Assembly: GCF_003002065.1 (NCBI RefSeq)
Contig: NZ_PVZG01000003.1
Coordinates: 186,001 to 250,000 of the forward strand
Direction: 5' to 3'
Origin: Pseudosporangium ferrugineum
Lineage (GTDB): Bacteria > Actinomycetota > Actinomycetes > Mycobacteriales > Micromonosporaceae
DNA length: 64,000 nucleotides
Positions 8,885 to 20,998 of this stretch are shown in pieces. The stretch's first letter is position 1. Each line of letters starts with the position of its first letter. The notes beneath the pieces are model-generated. The model was not told the origin of the DNA. It did not search any database and saw only the letters and a list, made by a program, of their open reading frames with translations. The position numbers and the translations under genes are program-made.

Positions 8885-8988
8885 GGAGCAGGCGTCCCGG
8901 CAGCGCGGGTGGAACAGGCGTCCCAGCAGCGCGGGTGGAACAGGCGTCCCAGCAGCGCGGGTGGAACAGGCGTCCCGGCGTCGCGGGT
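8885..8988. repeat. 26-bp tandem repeat, four copies
   Basis: GGARCAGGCGTCCC recurs at 8885, 8911, 8937 and 8963, an exact 26-bp period. The unit is roughly GGAACAGGCGTCCCAGCAGC followed by GCGGGT. The 379-bp gap (8744-9122) between the methyltransferase promoter and the gatB stop holds no recognisable gene. 26 is not a multiple of three, and spacers do not vary, so it is neither coding nor CRISPR. Confidence 0.8.
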
Positions 8989-9122
8989 ATAGCGGGCGAC
9001 CCGGCGCGGACGGCCGGGCCGGATCGGGTGGAGCTGGCGTCCGGGCCCGGATCCGCGGGCCCGGATCCGCGGGCCGGACTCGGCGGGGCGGGTGCCCCGA
9101 GCCCGGCACCCCCGGTGGGGTG

Positions 9123-10616
9123 TCAGCTCAGGCGGGCGAGGATCAGGTCGCGCACCGTCTTGGCGTCCGCTTGGCCTCGGGTTGTCTTCATGACCGCACC
9201 GACCAGGGCTCCCGCCGCTGCCACCTTGCCGTCGCGGATCTTCGCGGCGATGTCCGGGTTGGCGGCGATGGCCTCGTCGACCGCGGTCTGCAGGGCGCCG
9301 GTGTCGGAGACGACCTCGAGGCCGCGGGCGGCCATGACCTGGGCCGGGTCGCCCTCGCCGGCCACGACGCCCTCGAGGACCGTACGGGCCAGCTTGTCGT
9401 TGAGCTTTCCGTCGTCGACGAGCGCCTGGAGCTGGGCCACCTGGGCCGGGGTGGCGCCGACCTCGGCCAGCTCGACGCCGGTCTCGTTGGCGCGGCGGGC
9501 AAGCTCGCCCATCCACCACTTGCGGGCCCCGGCAGGGCTGGCGCCCGCGGCGATCGTCTCCTCGATGAGCTCGACGGCGCCGGCGTTGGCCACCGACTGC
9601 ATGTCGAGCTCGCTGATGCCCCACTCCTCGCGGAGGCGGGCGCGCTTCGCGCTCGGACGCTCCGGGAGGGCGGCCTTCAGCTCGGCGACCCAGGCCGGGT
9701 CAGGCGCGATCGGGACCAGGTCGGGCTCGGGGAAGTAGCGGTAGTCGGTGGCCGTCTCCTTGGAGCGACCGGGGCGGGTGTCGCCGGTGTCCTCCTGGAA
9801 ATGGCGGGTCTCCTGCACGATCTTGCCGCCGTCGTCGAGGATGCCGGCCTGGCGGATGATCTCGGAGCGGACCGCGCGCTCGACCGAACGCAGCGAGTTG
9901 ACGTTCTTCGTCTCCGTACGCGTGCCCCACTCCTCCCCCGGCTTGTTGAGGGAGGTGTTGACGTCGCACCGCAGCGAGCCCTGCTCCATGCGCACGTCGG
10001 AGACGCCGAGCGAGCGGATGATGTCGCGCAGCTCCGTCACGTACGCCCGGGCGACCTCGGGGGCCTTGGCGCCGATCCCCGGGACCGGCTTGGTGACGAT
10101 CTCGACGAGCGGGATGCCGGCCCGGTTGTAGTCGACGAGCGACTCGGTGGCGCCGTGGATCCGGCCGGTGGCCCCGCCGACGTGCAGGGTCTTGCCGGTG
10201 TCCTCCTCGAGGTGCACCCGCTCGATGCCGATGCGCACGGTCTCGCCGTCGATCTCCACGTCGACGTAGCCGTCGGTGCAGAGGGGCTCGTCGTACTGCG
10301 AGGTCTGGAAGTTCTTCGGCATGTCCGGGTAGAAGTAGTTCTTCCGGGCCATGCGGCACCAGGAGGCGATGTCGCAGTTGAGCGCCAGGCCGATCCGGAT
10401 GGTGGCCTCGATGCCCTGGCGGTTGGCGACCGGCAGCGCCCCCGGCAGCGCGAGGCACACCGGGCACACCTGGGTGTTGGGCTCCGCCCCGAACTCGGTC
10501 GGGCAGCCGCAGAACATCTTCGTGTTCGTGCCGAGCTCGACGTGCGTCTCCAGGCCGATCACCGGCTCGTAGCGGGCGGTCGCGTCCTCGTACGAGGGCA
10601 GCGCAGTCGTACTCAT
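9123..10616 (-). CDS. gatB: Asp-tRNA(Asn)/Glu-tRNA(Gln) amidotransferase subunit B
   Basis: A 497-residue protein of normal GatB length. It starts with the canonical [20 protein letters not shown] (metal-binding Cys residues) and continues [36 protein letters not shown] and [14 protein letters not shown], with the C-terminal YqeY-like tRNA-binding domain ending in a conserved [17 protein letters not shown]. GatCAB amidates misacylated Glu-tRNA(Gln), so the organism probably lacks GlnRS, as is usual in Actinobacteria. It is last in the gatC-gatA-gatB order, separated from gatA by 130 bases with a hairpin. GGAG precedes the ATG. Confidence 0.97.
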   Translation of the reverse strand: MSTTALPSYEDATARYEPVIGLETHVELGTNTKMFCGCPTEFGAEPNTQVCPVCLALPGALPVANRQGIEATIRIGLALNCDIASWCRMARKNYFYPDMPKNFQTSQYDEPLCTDGYVDVEIDGETVRIGIERVHLEEDTGKTLHVGGATGRIHGATESLVDYNRAGIPLVEIVTKPVPGIGAKAPEVARAYVTELRDIIRSLGVSDVRMEQGSLRCDVNTSLNKPGEEWGTRTETKNVNSLRSVERAVRSEIIRQAGILDDGGKIVQETRHFQEDTGDTRPGRSKETATDYRYFPEPDLVPIAPDPAWVAELKAALPERPSAKRARLREEWGISELDMQSVANAGAVELIEETIAAGASPAGARKWWMGELARRANETGVELAEVGATPAQVAQLQALVDDGKLNDKLARTVLEGVVAGEGDPAQVMAARGLEVVSDTGALQTAVDEAIAANPDIAAKIRDGKVAAAGALVGAVMKTTRGQADAKTVRDLILARLS

Positions 10617-10711
10617 GCGGTGAACTCCAGGTGGCGAGACATCCTGATGGGGACAAGCCTAGTGCGCGGTGGCGGCGGAGAGCCGCCGGGATTCTTACGA
10701 TCCGGTGGCGT

Positions 10712-10736
10712 CCGGCCGGGCGCGGAACCCGGCCGG
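10712..10736 (-). terminator. Hairpin between gatA and gatB
   Basis: CCGGCCGGG and CCCGGCCGG form a perfect 9-bp stem with a 7-base loop, ten bases after the gatA stop. There is no U-tract. It could be a partial terminator or RNA-stability element inside the gatCAB unit. Confidence 0.45.
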
Positions 10737-10746
10737 AACGCCGCCG

Positions 10747-12222
10747 TCAGAGCTCGGGCGGTGTGAGGGTGCCGACCGCCGACTCGAGCGCTGCGGCCAC
10801 CCGGTACATCCGGTCGTCCGCCATCGTCGGGGCCATGATCTGGAAGCCGACCGGCAGCCCCTCGGACAGCCCGCACGGCACCGAGATGGCCGGGCCGCCG
10901 TACAGGTTCGTCGGGATCGTGTAGAGGTCGGCGAGGTACATCTGATACGGATCCGAGGTGCGAGACCCGAACGGGAACGCCACGAACGGCGTGGTCGGCG
11001 CGATGAGCACGTCGACCTTCTCGAACGCCGAGGTGAAGTCACGCGTGATCAGCGTGCGCACCTTCTGCGCCTGGCCGTAGTACGCGTCGTAGTAGCCGCT
11101 GGAGAGCGCGTACGTGCCGAGGATGATGCGCCGCTTGACCTCGGGACCGAAGCCCTCGTCGCGGGTCAGCGACATGACCTCCTCGAGCGAGCGCTTGCCG
11201 TCGTCACCGGCGCGCAGGCCGTAGCGGACACCGTCGAAGCGGGCCAGGTTGGACGACGCCTCGCTGGGGGCGATCAGGTAATAAGCCGGGAGGGCGTACT
11301 CGAAGTGGGGGCAGGAGATCTCGACGACCTCGGCGCCCAGCTTGACCAGGGCCTCGACCGACTCGCGGAACGCGGCGATGACACCGGGCTCGGCGCCCTC
11401 GCCCGCGAACTCCTTGACCAGGCCCAGCTTGACGCCGGACAGGTCGCCGGTCGCGCCGAGGCGGGCCGCGCCGACGACGTCGGGAACCGGCTGCGGGATC
11501 GAGGTGGAGTCGCGCACGTCGTGGCCGGCGATGACCGCGTGCAGCAGGGCGGCGTCCTCGACCGTACGCGCGCAGGGCCCCGGCGTGTCCAGCGAGGACG
11601 AGAAGGCGATGAGCCCGTAGCGGGACGTGCCGCCGTACGTCGGCTTGGCCCCGACCGTGCCGGTGACCGCACCGGGCTGACGGATCGAGCCGCCGGTGTC
11701 GGTGCCGATGGCGAGCGGCGCCTCGTACGCGGCCAGCGAAGCCGCGCTGCCCCCGCCGGAGCCGCCGGGGATACGCCCGAGGTCCCACGGGTTGTTCGTG
11801 GGCCCGTACGCCGAATACTCGGTGGAGGAGCCCATCGCGAACTCGTCCATGTTGGTCTTGCCGAGCATGACCGTGCCGGCGGCGCGGAGCCGCTCGACGA
11901 GCGTCGCGTCGTACGGCGGCTTCCAGCCCTCGAGGATCTTGGAAGCGGCGGTGGTCGGCACGCCCTTGGTGGCGATGATGTCCTTGACCGCGACGGGCAC
12001 ACCCGCCAGCGGCCCGAGCTCCTCGCCCCGCCCGCGCCGGGCGTCGACGTCGGCGGCGGCGGCGAGCGCGCCCTCGCGGTCGACGTGCAGGAACGCGTGC
12101 ACACGGTCGTCGACGGCGTCGATCCGGTCGAGGTGCGCGGTGGCGACCTCGACCGCCGAGGTCTCGCCGGCGGCGATCAGGCCGGCGATCTGGGCCGCCG
12201 TCATCCTGGTGACGTCACTCAC
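10747..12222 (-). CDS. gatA: Asp-tRNA(Asn)/Glu-tRNA(Gln) amidotransferase subunit A
   Basis: A 491-residue amidase-signature enzyme. The Ser-Ser-Lys triad context is clear: [13 protein letters not shown] (Lys), [13 protein letters not shown] and [24 protein letters not shown] (Ser residues). It supplies ammonia from glutamine to GatB. Start choice: a GTG at 12231 overlaps the gatC stop but has GGAGG only one base upstream. GTG 12222 ([20 protein letters not shown]) has GGAGG ten bases upstream and matches the usual GatA N-terminus, so it is used. Confidence 0.95.
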   Translation of the reverse strand: MSDVTRMTAAQIAGLIAAGETSAVEVATAHLDRIDAVDDRVHAFLHVDREGALAAAADVDARRGRGEELGPLAGVPVAVKDIIATKGVPTTAASKILEGWKPPYDATLVERLRAAGTVMLGKTNMDEFAMGSSTEYSAYGPTNNPWDLGRIPGGSGGGSAASLAAYEAPLAIGTDTGGSIRQPGAVTGTVGAKPTYGGTSRYGLIAFSSSLDTPGPCARTVEDAALLHAVIAGHDVRDSTSIPQPVPDVVGAARLGATGDLSGVKLGLVKEFAGEGAEPGVIAAFRESVEALVKLGAEVVEISCPHFEYALPAYYLIAPSEASSNLARFDGVRYGLRAGDDGKRSLEEVMSLTRDEGFGPEVKRRIILGTYALSSGYYDAYYGQAQKVRTLITRDFTSAFEKVDVLIAPTTPFVAFPFGSRTSDPYQMYLADLYTIPTNLYGGPAISVPCGLSEGLPVGFQIMAPTMADDRMYRVAAALESAVGTLTPPEL

Positions 12223-12227
12223 GGCGC

Positions 12228-12527
12228 TCACGCCTCCTCGTCCAGAATGCGCGGCACACGGAACCGGCCCTCGGCGGTGTCGGGCGCGCCGGCCAGCGCC
12301 GCGTCCTGGGTCAGGCAGGGCTGCACGACGTCGTCGCGGTAGACGTTGGTCAGCGGCACGGAGTGCGAGGTGGGCGGAATGTCGTCGGCGGCGACGTCAC
12401 CGATGCGGGCGACCGACTGCAGGATGACGTCGAGCTGGCCGGCGAACCTGTCCAGCTCCTCCTCGGTCACGGCGAGCCGCGACAGGCGCGCGAGATGCGC
12501 GACCTCTTCGCGGGAGATGGCGGCCAT
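12228..12527 (-). CDS. gatC: Asp-tRNA(Asn)/Glu-tRNA(Gln) amidotransferase subunit C
   Basis: A 99-residue protein of typical GatC length: [30 protein letters not shown], then the proline-containing linker ([19 protein letters not shown]) and [10 protein letters not shown] end. GatC stabilises the GatA-GatB complex by wrapping between subunits. ATG 12527 has GGGGGC just upstream. It is the first gene of the gatC-gatA-gatB cluster and the start of gatA lies within a few bases of its stop, implying coupling. Confidence 0.95.
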   Translation of the reverse strand: MAAISREEVAHLARLSRLAVTEEELDRFAGQLDVILQSVARIGDVAADDIPPTSHSVPLTNVYRDDVVQPCLTQDAALAGAPDTAEGRFRVPRILDEEA

Positions 12528-12610
12528 CGTGCCCCCTGGTTTCCGTCGGCGATGCTGACCCGGGAAGTCTATTTGCCCCGGCGAGCGGTTTGTCGGGCGG
12601 CTCCCCGGTC

Positions 12611-12764
12611 TGTGGACAACCGGGCCGCTCGGCCGACGGCAAAGCTGTGGACAACCGGGCCGGTCAGCCGACGCCAAAGCTGTGGACAACCGGGCCGGTC
12701 GGCCGGCGGCAAGGCTGTGGACAACCGGGCCGCCGATCAGCCGGCGGCATGGGTTGTGGATAAC
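12611..12764 (-). repeat. 35-bp tandem array with a DnaA box in each unit
   Basis: On the minus strand TTGTCCACA occurs at 12611-12619, 12646-12654, 12681-12689 and 12716-12724, exactly 35 bp apart. A fifth box, the canonical TTATCCACA, lies at 12755-12763. The repeated unit is about TGTGGACAACCGGGCCGG plus a CGGCC-rich half. TTGTCCACA is the preferred DnaA box of high-GC Actinobacteria. The array occupies the 268-bp gap between gatC and the GGDEF-EAL gene, and no dnaA/dnaN-like oriC genes are nearby. Confidence 0.8.
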
Positions 12765-12795
12765 CGGCGGGGTCGTCCCGGACGGAGGAGCAGAC

Positions 12796-14850
12796 TCAGG
12801 TGGTGGCCAGCGCTCCCGGCTCCCGCCCGGGCCGGAGCGGCCGGTAGCGCGCCAGCCACTCGCCGAACGCCTCCGCGGGCATCGGGCGAGCGTGGAACCA
12901 GCCCTGCGCGGCGTGGCAGCCGTCCGCGGCGAGCAGGCGCCACGTGCGTTCGTCCTCGACGCCCTCGGCGACGACGCGCAACCCGAGCGAGTCGGCGAGC
13001 GCGATGACGGACCGCACGATCGCGGCGTCCCCGGTATGGGCGGCCATGCCGAGGACGAAGGACCGGTCGATCTTCACCTCGGAGATCGGCAGCCGCCGAA
13101 GATGCTGAAGAGAGGAATAGCCGGTGCCGAAATCGTCGAGCGAGATCGCCACTCCCATCCGGTCGAGCCGCGTGATGGTGTCGAGGACCCGGTGCGGGTC
13201 GGCCATCAGAGCGCTCTCCGTGATCTCCAGTTGCAGCAGGTCGGCCGGCACGGCGTACCGGAGAAGCAGATCCTGGATCTCTTCGGCGATGTCCGTGGCA
13301 TGCAGGTCGCGCACGCTCACGTTGACCGACGCCCGGATGGGCCGGCCGCTGTCCCGCCAGGCGGCGAGGCGGCCGATGACCTCGCGCAACACCCGGCTCG
13401 TGAGCAGGCGCATGACCGGCGTGGGCTCCACGACCCGCAGCAACTCCTCGGGGCCGACCATGCCGCGGTCGGGGTGCCGCCAGCGCAGCAGGGCCTCGAC
13501 GCCCACGACTTCGCCGGTCGCGATGGCGATCTGCGGCTGGTAATAGAGCATCAGGCCCTCGGCCGGTTCCTGCTGAAGGGCGCGGCGCAGATCGGCGAGG
13601 AGGGTGAGATCGGGCGTGTGATGCGCGGCGTCGCGGGCGTAGACGGCGTACTGGGCGCCGCGCTGCTTGGCGTCGTACATCGCGGCTTCCGCCTGGCGCA
13701 GCAGGGACGCGCCGTCGCCGCCGCGCTCGGCCTGCAGCGCGATGCCGATCGACGCGCTCACGTCGATGACCAGCCCGTCGAGCGCGAACGGCGACCGCAG
13801 CGCGTCGGCCAGGTGGGCCGCGATCCGCCGGGCCGATCCCGGCCCGTCGACCCGCGTGGCCAGCACCGCGAACTCGTCACCGCCGAGCCGGACGACAAGA
13901 TCATGCGGGGGTACGACGGCAGCCAGCCGCTGTGCCACCTGGACCAGCAACCGGTCACCGTGCGCGTGACCGAGCGCGTCATTCACCGTACGGAAGCGGT
14001 CGAGATCGAGGAGCAGCAGCGCGAGCCGCCGCTCGGGGCGATGCGCACCCCGCCCGGCGTCACACTCCGCGACCGACGCCTGGAGCGCGCGCCGGTTCGG
14101 CAGCCCGGTCAGCGCGTCGACCCGCCCGGCGCGCTCGTACTCGCCCGCCGACCGCACCATCCGGTGCACGGCGTGCAGAGCGAGCAGGACCAACGGTACG
14201 AGCGCGAGCCCCACCTGGGCGGCGGCGAGCACGACCGGCCCGAGGAGCAGGAGTGCCGCCGTGGCGAAGAGCTCGAGACTCCACCGCTGCGCCTCGCGCC
14301 GCTTGCGCGCGCCACCGAGGATCCGAGTGGTGAGCGCGTCGAGCGTGTAGCGCCCGGCCATCCAGACGGCCGCGGCGGCGACCGTTACCAGGGCGTCGTC
14401 CCAGTCCGGGTCGGCGTCGAGACGCAGTCCGGCGAGCCCGGCGAGGACGGCCGCCGCGGCCAGCGCCACGGCATGCTGCATGGCCAGGTGCACCGCCCGC
14501 CGCGGGGACTGCCGCATCCGCACCCCGGCGACCGCCATGGCGGCGAGCTGCACGGCGACGCCGGGAACGAAGCCCCAGGCCAGCGCGATGCCGAAGGTGA
14601 AGCAGATCGACGGCAGGATCACCGACCCGGCCCGGCGCCCGGCCACCACGTACGGCCGGGCGTCGACCGCCAGCGCCAGCGCGGCCATCACCCAGAAGGC
14701 CGTCGGCAACTCCGCGAAGGTCCGGGGGAAGAGCACCCAGAGGGCAGCATCGACGGCGATCGCGCCGCCTACCGCGACGACGGCACCCTGCCGGGCCTCC
14801 ACGGCCCGCCCACCGTCCGGCATGGAGCTGCGCTGCTGTGCGGCACCCAT
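12796..14850 (-). CDS. rmdB: Membrane GGDEF-EAL c-di-GMP enzyme (RmdB-type)
   Basis: A 684-residue protein with six to seven N-terminal membrane segments (about residues 15-225), a GGDEF domain with intact LGGDEFAVL and a complete EAL domain ([50 protein letters not shown]). Metal ligands of an active phosphodiesterase are present, so it may both make and cleave c-di-GMP. Streptomyces RmdB occupies the same place next to ligA and gatC, hence the symbol, which rests on architecture and synteny. ATG 14850 has GGAGG four bases upstream; an in-frame ATG at 14886 lacks one. Confidence 0.85.
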   Translation of the reverse strand: MGAAQQRSSMPDGGRAVEARQGAVVAVGGAIAVDAALWVLFPRTFAELPTAFWVMAALALAVDARPYVVAGRRAGSVILPSICFTFGIALAWGFVPGVAVQLAAMAVAGVRMRQSPRRAVHLAMQHAVALAAAAVLAGLAGLRLDADPDWDDALVTVAAAAVWMAGRYTLDALTTRILGGARKRREAQRWSLELFATAALLLLGPVVLAAAQVGLALVPLVLLALHAVHRMVRSAGEYERAGRVDALTGLPNRRALQASVAECDAGRGAHRPERRLALLLLDLDRFRTVNDALGHAHGDRLLVQVAQRLAAVVPPHDLVVRLGGDEFAVLATRVDGPGSARRIAAHLADALRSPFALDGLVIDVSASIGIALQAERGGDGASLLRQAEAAMYDAKQRGAQYAVYARDAAHHTPDLTLLADLRRALQQEPAEGLMLYYQPQIAIATGEVVGVEALLRWRHPDRGMVGPEELLRVVEPTPVMRLLTSRVLREVIGRLAAWRDSGRPIRASVNVSVRDLHATDIAEEIQDLLLRYAVPADLLQLEITESALMADPHRVLDTITRLDRMGVAISLDDFGTGYSSLQHLRRLPISEVKIDRSFVLGMAAHTGDAAIVRSVIALADSLGLRVVAEGVEDERTWRLLAADGCHAAQGWFHARPMPAEAFGEWLARYRPLRPGREPGALATT

Positions 14851-14953
14851 GCGACCTCCATGGTGGCGTCGACCGACCGAGTCCACTTCACCCTAGATCC
14901 ATATCGACAAAACTACGCGAAACAGACTCGCCGTTATTAAATTGGCATACGTC

Positions 14954-14970
14954 TCAGATGCTGCATCTGA
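14954..14970. promoter_or_regulatory. Palindrome upstream of the GGDEF-EAL gene
   Basis: TCAGATG-CTG-CATCTGA is a perfect 7-3-7 inverted repeat in an unusually AT-rich 170-bp gap. On the minus strand TTGTCA (14967-14972) lies 18 bases before TATGCC, a plausible promoter that the palindrome would overlap. It may be an operator; a terminator for ligA is less likely, as no U-tract follows on that strand. Confidence 0.4.
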
Positions 14971-15021
14971 CAATTTTTCACCCGTTAGTGTCCACCCTGC
15001 CCGCGACCGGTTCCGCAGCCC

Positions 15022-17838
<2,817 letters not shown>

Positions 17839-18192
17839 TCACCAGACGAGGCAGAACGGGTGCCCGATCGGGTCGGCGTAGACGCGGAAGGTGTCGCCCT
17901 GGCCGTCGAGGCGTTCGGCGCCCGCTGCGAGCGCGCGTTGCTCCGCCTTCTCGATGTCGTCCACGCGGACGTCGAGGTGGAACTGCTGGGGGCGGGCCGG
18001 GTCCGGCCACTGCGGAGGGACCAGGTCGGGGGCCTTCTGGAAGGCCAGGCCGGGCCCGTCGGAATCGGTGCGGATCACCACCCAGCCGTCCTCGTCGTGG
18101 ACGACGTGCATGCCGAGCAGCTCGGTGTAGAACCGGGCCAGGGCACGGGGATCGGGGCAGTCGATGACGACGGTGTCGAGACGTCCAATCAT
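17839..18192 (-). CDS. VOC/glyoxalase-family small protein
   Basis: A 117-residue single-module protein with the vicinal-oxygen-chelate fold: LDTVVIDCPDPRALARFYTELLGM at the start, QQFHLDVRVDDIEKAEQRALAAGA in the middle and VYADPIGHPFCLVW at the end. His in QFHLDV and the loss of a clear C-terminal Glu make the metal site uncertain, as in many Glyoxalase_6-type proteins of unknown function. ATG 18192 is chosen over ATG 18201 because the -10 hexamer (18200-18205) ends seven bases before it. It lies directly upstream of ligA, with its own damage-type promoter. Confidence 0.8.
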   Translation of the reverse strand: MIGRLDTVVIDCPDPRALARFYTELLGMHVVHDEDGWVVIRTDSDGPGLAFQKAPDLVPPQWPDPARPQQFHLDVRVDDIEKAEQRALAAGAERLDGQGDTFRVYADPIGHPFCLVW

Positions 18193-18199
18193 GTCTCGC

Positions 18200-18222
18200 A
18201 TGATGCCCGCCGGGTCCGACAA
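18200..18222 (-). promoter_or_regulatory. RecA-independent (PafBC-like) damage promoter, leaderless
   Basis: Minus strand: T-run, TTGTCGGAC, 8 bases, CATCAT, 7 bases, ATG 18192. It shares an 18-base identical block with the promoter at 3033-3055, at the identical distance from the start codon. Confidence 0.6.
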
Positions 18223-18322
18223 AAAATCCCGAACGATCAGACTTCCGCCACCCGACGGACCCCACCCGCCAAGGCAACGACCTGCGAGCGGACCCGCCCG
18301 ACAAGGCAACGAACCACCGACG

Positions 18323-18434
18323 GTCCAACCCCACGAGCCCAACCCAGCGAGCCCAACCCCACGAGCCCAACCCAGCGAGCCAGCCCGGCGAGCTCAGCCC
18401 AGCGAGCCCAACCCGGCGAGCCCAACCCAGCGAG
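18323..18434. repeat. 14-bp tandem repeat in intergenic gap
   Basis: About eight copies of GAGCCCAACCCAGC, with one 13-bp unit, fill most of the 257-bp gap between the VOC gene promoter and the MetE-like stop codon. No gene is seen in the gap. Confidence 0.75.
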
Positions 18435-18449
18435 TCAGCCTCCGGCCGG

Positions 18450-19835
18450 TCAGACCTCGGCGAGCCGGCGTCCCGCGTCGCGGCAGGCCTTGAGGACCGA
18501 TCGCACGTATCCCGGGGTCGCTCCCGCGAGTCCGCACGCCGGCGTCACCACCACCTGCTCGGGCAGCCGCGCCGCGGGGAAGCCGAGCTGGCGCCACAGA
18601 GCGCGCACCCGATCGGCGACCTGACCCGACGTCGGCGCACCCCCCGCAGCCGACGGACCACCCGGGCCACGCCCCGCAGCCGACGAACCACCCACGGCAC
18701 GCCCCGCAGCCGACGAACCACCCACGGCACGCCCCGCGGACGACGAACCACCCGCGGCACGCCCCGCGGACGACGGGCGGGTCGGCACGGCGCCCGCGAA
18801 GAGGCCGAGGCCGGATTCGATGGCCTCGCCGAGCGGGTCGAGATCCTTGATCAGGGCCAGGTCGAGGGCGACGGCGGCGGCTCCGGCATCGCGGACGACC
18901 TGCAGGGGTACGCCCGGAGCACAGCTGTGCAGGATCACCGGCACCCCCGCGCCCTCGACGATCGTGCGCAGTGCGGTGGCCGCGTCGGGGGCGTCGACGG
19001 CCCTGTACGCGCCCAGCCCGCTCTCGGTCGGCACCCGTCCGGCCAGCACCGTCGGCAGGGCAGGCTCGTCGAGTTGGAGCAGCACCCGGGCGCCCGGCAG
19101 CCGCTTCTGCACGTCGGCGATGTGGCGGCGCAGGCCCTCGGCGAGCGAGTCCGTGAGGTCGCGCACGGCGCCGGGGTCGCGCAGCAGCCGCCCGCCGATC
19201 GGCAGGTCGAGGCTCGCGGCGAGCGTCCACGGGCCGGCCGCCTGCACCTTGATCGGGCCGGCGTAGCGGTCGCCCTGCTCGGTGAGCTGGTCGAGGTCGC
19301 GTTCGAGGAGGTCGGCCGTGCGCCGCAGGTCCTTGCCGGGCCGGGGCGCGACCTGCCACCGGCCGGCGTAGAGCTGCACGGGAAGCTCGACGAGGAAGCC
19401 GGCGGTGCGTCCGATCATGTCGGCGCCGGGGCCGCGTTCGGGGAGTTCGGGCAGGTGTGGCAGGTCGGGGAACTCGCCGAGGACGAGCCGCTGCGCCTCG
19501 GCGATGTCGGTGCCGGGCAACGACCCGATGCCCGTCGCCGCCCCCGCCGGCCAGGGAAACCGCCGCCCCTCGGAGGCCGCCCCCGGCGAGGGAACCCGCT
19601 CCCCGGAAGCCACCACGAGCGAGGAAGCCCCGGAAGCCACCACGAGCGAGGAAGCCCCGGAAGCCACCACGAGCGAGGAAGCCCCGGAAGCCACTCCGAG
19701 CGAGGAAGCCCCGGAAGCCACCCTGAGCGAGAAAGCCCTGGGAGACGCCACGAGCGACGAGGCCCCGGAAGACACCGCGACGCCGGTGGGGATGGGACCG
19801 GCCGGAGAAGCGCCGGCCGGAGGGAACTCAGGCAC
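18450..19835 (-). CDS. MetE-like (cobalamin-independent methionine synthase C-terminal) protein with repeats
   Basis: A 461-residue protein; actinobacterial homologues are about 340. The TIM-barrel core ([35 protein letters not shown]) is typical, with the zinc ligands of MetE still visible: His-x-Cys in LHSCAPG and Cys in VTPACGLAG. Two repeat blocks are inserted. Residues ~25-80 are a nine-residue repeat (SLVVASGAS, 27-bp unit), and about residues 350-400 are a ten-residue repeat ([10 protein letters not shown], 30-bp unit). Its GTG overlaps the mnmA stop by eight bases. It sits in the conserved cysteine desulfurase-mnmA-ligA block; the methyl donor and acceptor are unknown. Confidence 0.8.
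   Translation of the reverse strand: MPEFPPAGASPAGPIPTGVAVSSGASSLVASPRAFSLRVASGASSLGVASGASSLVVASGASSLVVASGASSLVVASGERVPSPGAASEGRRFPWPAGAATGIGSLPGTDIAEAQRLVLGEFPDLPHLPELPERGPGADMIGRTAGFLVELPVQLYAGRWQVAPRPGKDLRRTADLLERDLDQLTEQGDRYAGPIKVQAAGPWTLAASLDLPIGGRLLRDPGAVRDLTDSLAEGLRRHIADVQKRLPGARVLLQLDEPALPTVLAGRVPTESGLGAYRAVDAPDAATALRTIVEGAGVPVILHSCAPGVPLQVVRDAGAAAVALDLALIKDLDPLGEAIESGLGLFAGAVPTRPSSAGRAAGGSSSAGRAVGGSSAAGRAVGGSSAAGRGPGGPSAAGGAPTSGQVADRVRALWRQLGFPAARLPEQVVVTPACGLAGATPGYVRSVLKACRDAGRRLAEV
18631..18780 (-). repeat. 30-bp in-frame repeat in MetE-like gene
   Basis: Four to five units of about CCCACGGCACGCCCCGCAGC plus CGACGAACCA, encoding [10 protein letters not shown]. Unit-to-unit differences are mostly single bases. 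Confidence 0.85.
19597..19770 (-). repeat. 27-bp in-frame repeat in MetE-like gene
   Basis: About six units beginning GAAGCCCCGGAAGCCACC on the plus strand, encoding S-L-V-V-A-S-G-A-S on the minus strand. Three central copies are identical; outer copies diverge. Confidence 0.85.
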
Positions 19836-20928
19836 CGTGCGCCGCCACGGGGGAGGCCATCCGGCCCGCCGTGATCGTCGCGGAGCCGAGCACGATGTCG
19901 CCGCCCGGGTCCGGCCGGTAGGCGACGATCGCCTGGCCCGCCGCGACTCCCCGGGCCGGGGTCCGCAGCCGGGCGGTCAGCCCGTCGCCGTCCGTGGTCA
20001 CCACCGCCCGGGCCACCTCGCCGTGGGCGCGCAGCTGGACCTCGCACTCGACCGGGGTCGTCTCGCCGTGCCAGATCGGGCGCTCGGCCGTCACCGTGTC
20101 GACGGCCAGGTCCTCGCGGGGGCCGACCGTGACGGTGTTGGTCGTCGGGGTGATCGACAGGACGTAGCGGGGACGGCCGTCCGGCGCCGGAACGCGCAGG
20201 TCGAGACCCTTTCGCTGGCCCACCGTGTACGCGTAAGCGCCCCCGTGCCGCCCCAGCACCGCCCCCGTCCGGCCGTCGACGATGTCCCCGGGGCTCTCGC
20301 CGAGGCGGTCGGCGAGGAAGCCGCGGGTGTCGCCGTCGGCGATGAAGCAGATGTCGTGCGAGTCGGGCTTGTCCGCGACGGCGAGTCCCCGGGCGGCCGC
20401 CTCCTCGCGGACCTGGGCCTTGGTGGAGTCGCCGAGCGGGAAGACGGCGCGGCCGAGCTGGGCGCGGGTGAGCACGGCCAGCACGTACGACTGGTCCTTG
20501 GGCAGGTCGACGCTGCGGCGGAGCAGGCCGTCGGCGCCGAGGCGGGCGTGGTGGCCGGTGACCACGGCGTCGAAGCCGAGCGCCACCGCCCGGTCCAGCA
20601 CCGCCGCGAACTTGATCTTCTCGTTGCAGCGCAGGCAGGGGTTGGGGGTGCGGCCGGCGGCGTATTCCGCGACGAAGTCGTCCACGACGTCCTCGTGGAA
20701 CTGCTCGGCCATGTCCCACACGTAGAACGGGATGCCGATGACGTCGGCGGCGCGGCGGGCGTCGCGGGAGTCCTCGAGGGTGCAGCAGCCCCGCGCACCG
20801 GTCCGATAGGTCTGGGGATTTCTCGACAGCGCCAGGTGCACGCCAGTCACGTCGTGGCCGGCATCCCGGGCGCGCGCGGCAGCGACGGCGGAGTCGACGC
20901 CACCGGACATTGCTGCAAGCACTCGCAC
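19828..20928 (-). CDS. mnmA: tRNA-specific 2-thiouridylase
   Basis: A 366-residue enzyme that thiolates U34 of tRNAs for Lys, Glu and Gln. The PP-loop SGGVDS is at residues 8-13. The two catalytic Cys are in TPNPCLRCN and DSHDICFI, and the C-terminal beta-barrel includes [12 protein letters not shown] 20928 is supported by TAGGCT (20935-20940, minus strand) ending six bases upstream, a leaderless start. The cysteine desulfurase just upstream on the same strand is the likely sulfur source. The 3' end overlaps the MetE-like gene. Confidence 0.95.
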   Translation of the reverse strand: MRVLAAMSGGVDSAVAAARARDAGHDVTGVHLALSRNPQTYRTGARGCCTLEDSRDARRAADVIGIPFYVWDMAEQFHEDVVDDFVAEYAAGRTPNPCLRCNEKIKFAAVLDRAVALGFDAVVTGHHARLGADGLLRRSVDLPKDQSYVLAVLTRAQLGRAVFPLGDSTKAQVREEAAARGLAVADKPDSHDICFIADGDTRGFLADRLGESPGDIVDGRTGAVLGRHGGAYAYTVGQRKGLDLRVPAPDGRPRYVLSITPTTNTVTVGPREDLAVDTVTAERPIWHGETTPVECEVQLRAHGEVARAVVTTDGDGLTARLRTPARGVAAGQAIVAYRPDPGGDIVLGSATITAGRMASPVAAHGA

Positions 20929-20979
20929 GCGGCAAGCCTAGCCGCCGCCTCCGGCGATCCCCCACCGACGGCCCATGCC

Positions 20980-20988
20980 TGTGGACAA
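20980..20988 (-). promoter_or_regulatory. Single DnaA-box sequence
   Basis: TTGTCCACA on the minus strand in the 70-bp gap between the cysteine desulfurase stop and mnmA, identical to the boxes of the 12.6-kb array. Isolated, so possibly chance. Confidence 0.4.
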
Positions 20989-20998
20989 CCCGCCGAGG

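Noticed and set aside
8885-12764. Direct repeats at 8.9 and 12.6 kb as CRISPR arrays
   Set aside because: Units are contiguous with no unique spacers and there are no cas genes.
12611-12764. The DnaA-box array as the chromosomal origin
   Set aside because: No dnaA, dnaN, recF, gyrB or parAB genes are present, there is no AT-rich unwinding region, and the genes around belong to the ligA/gatCAB block.
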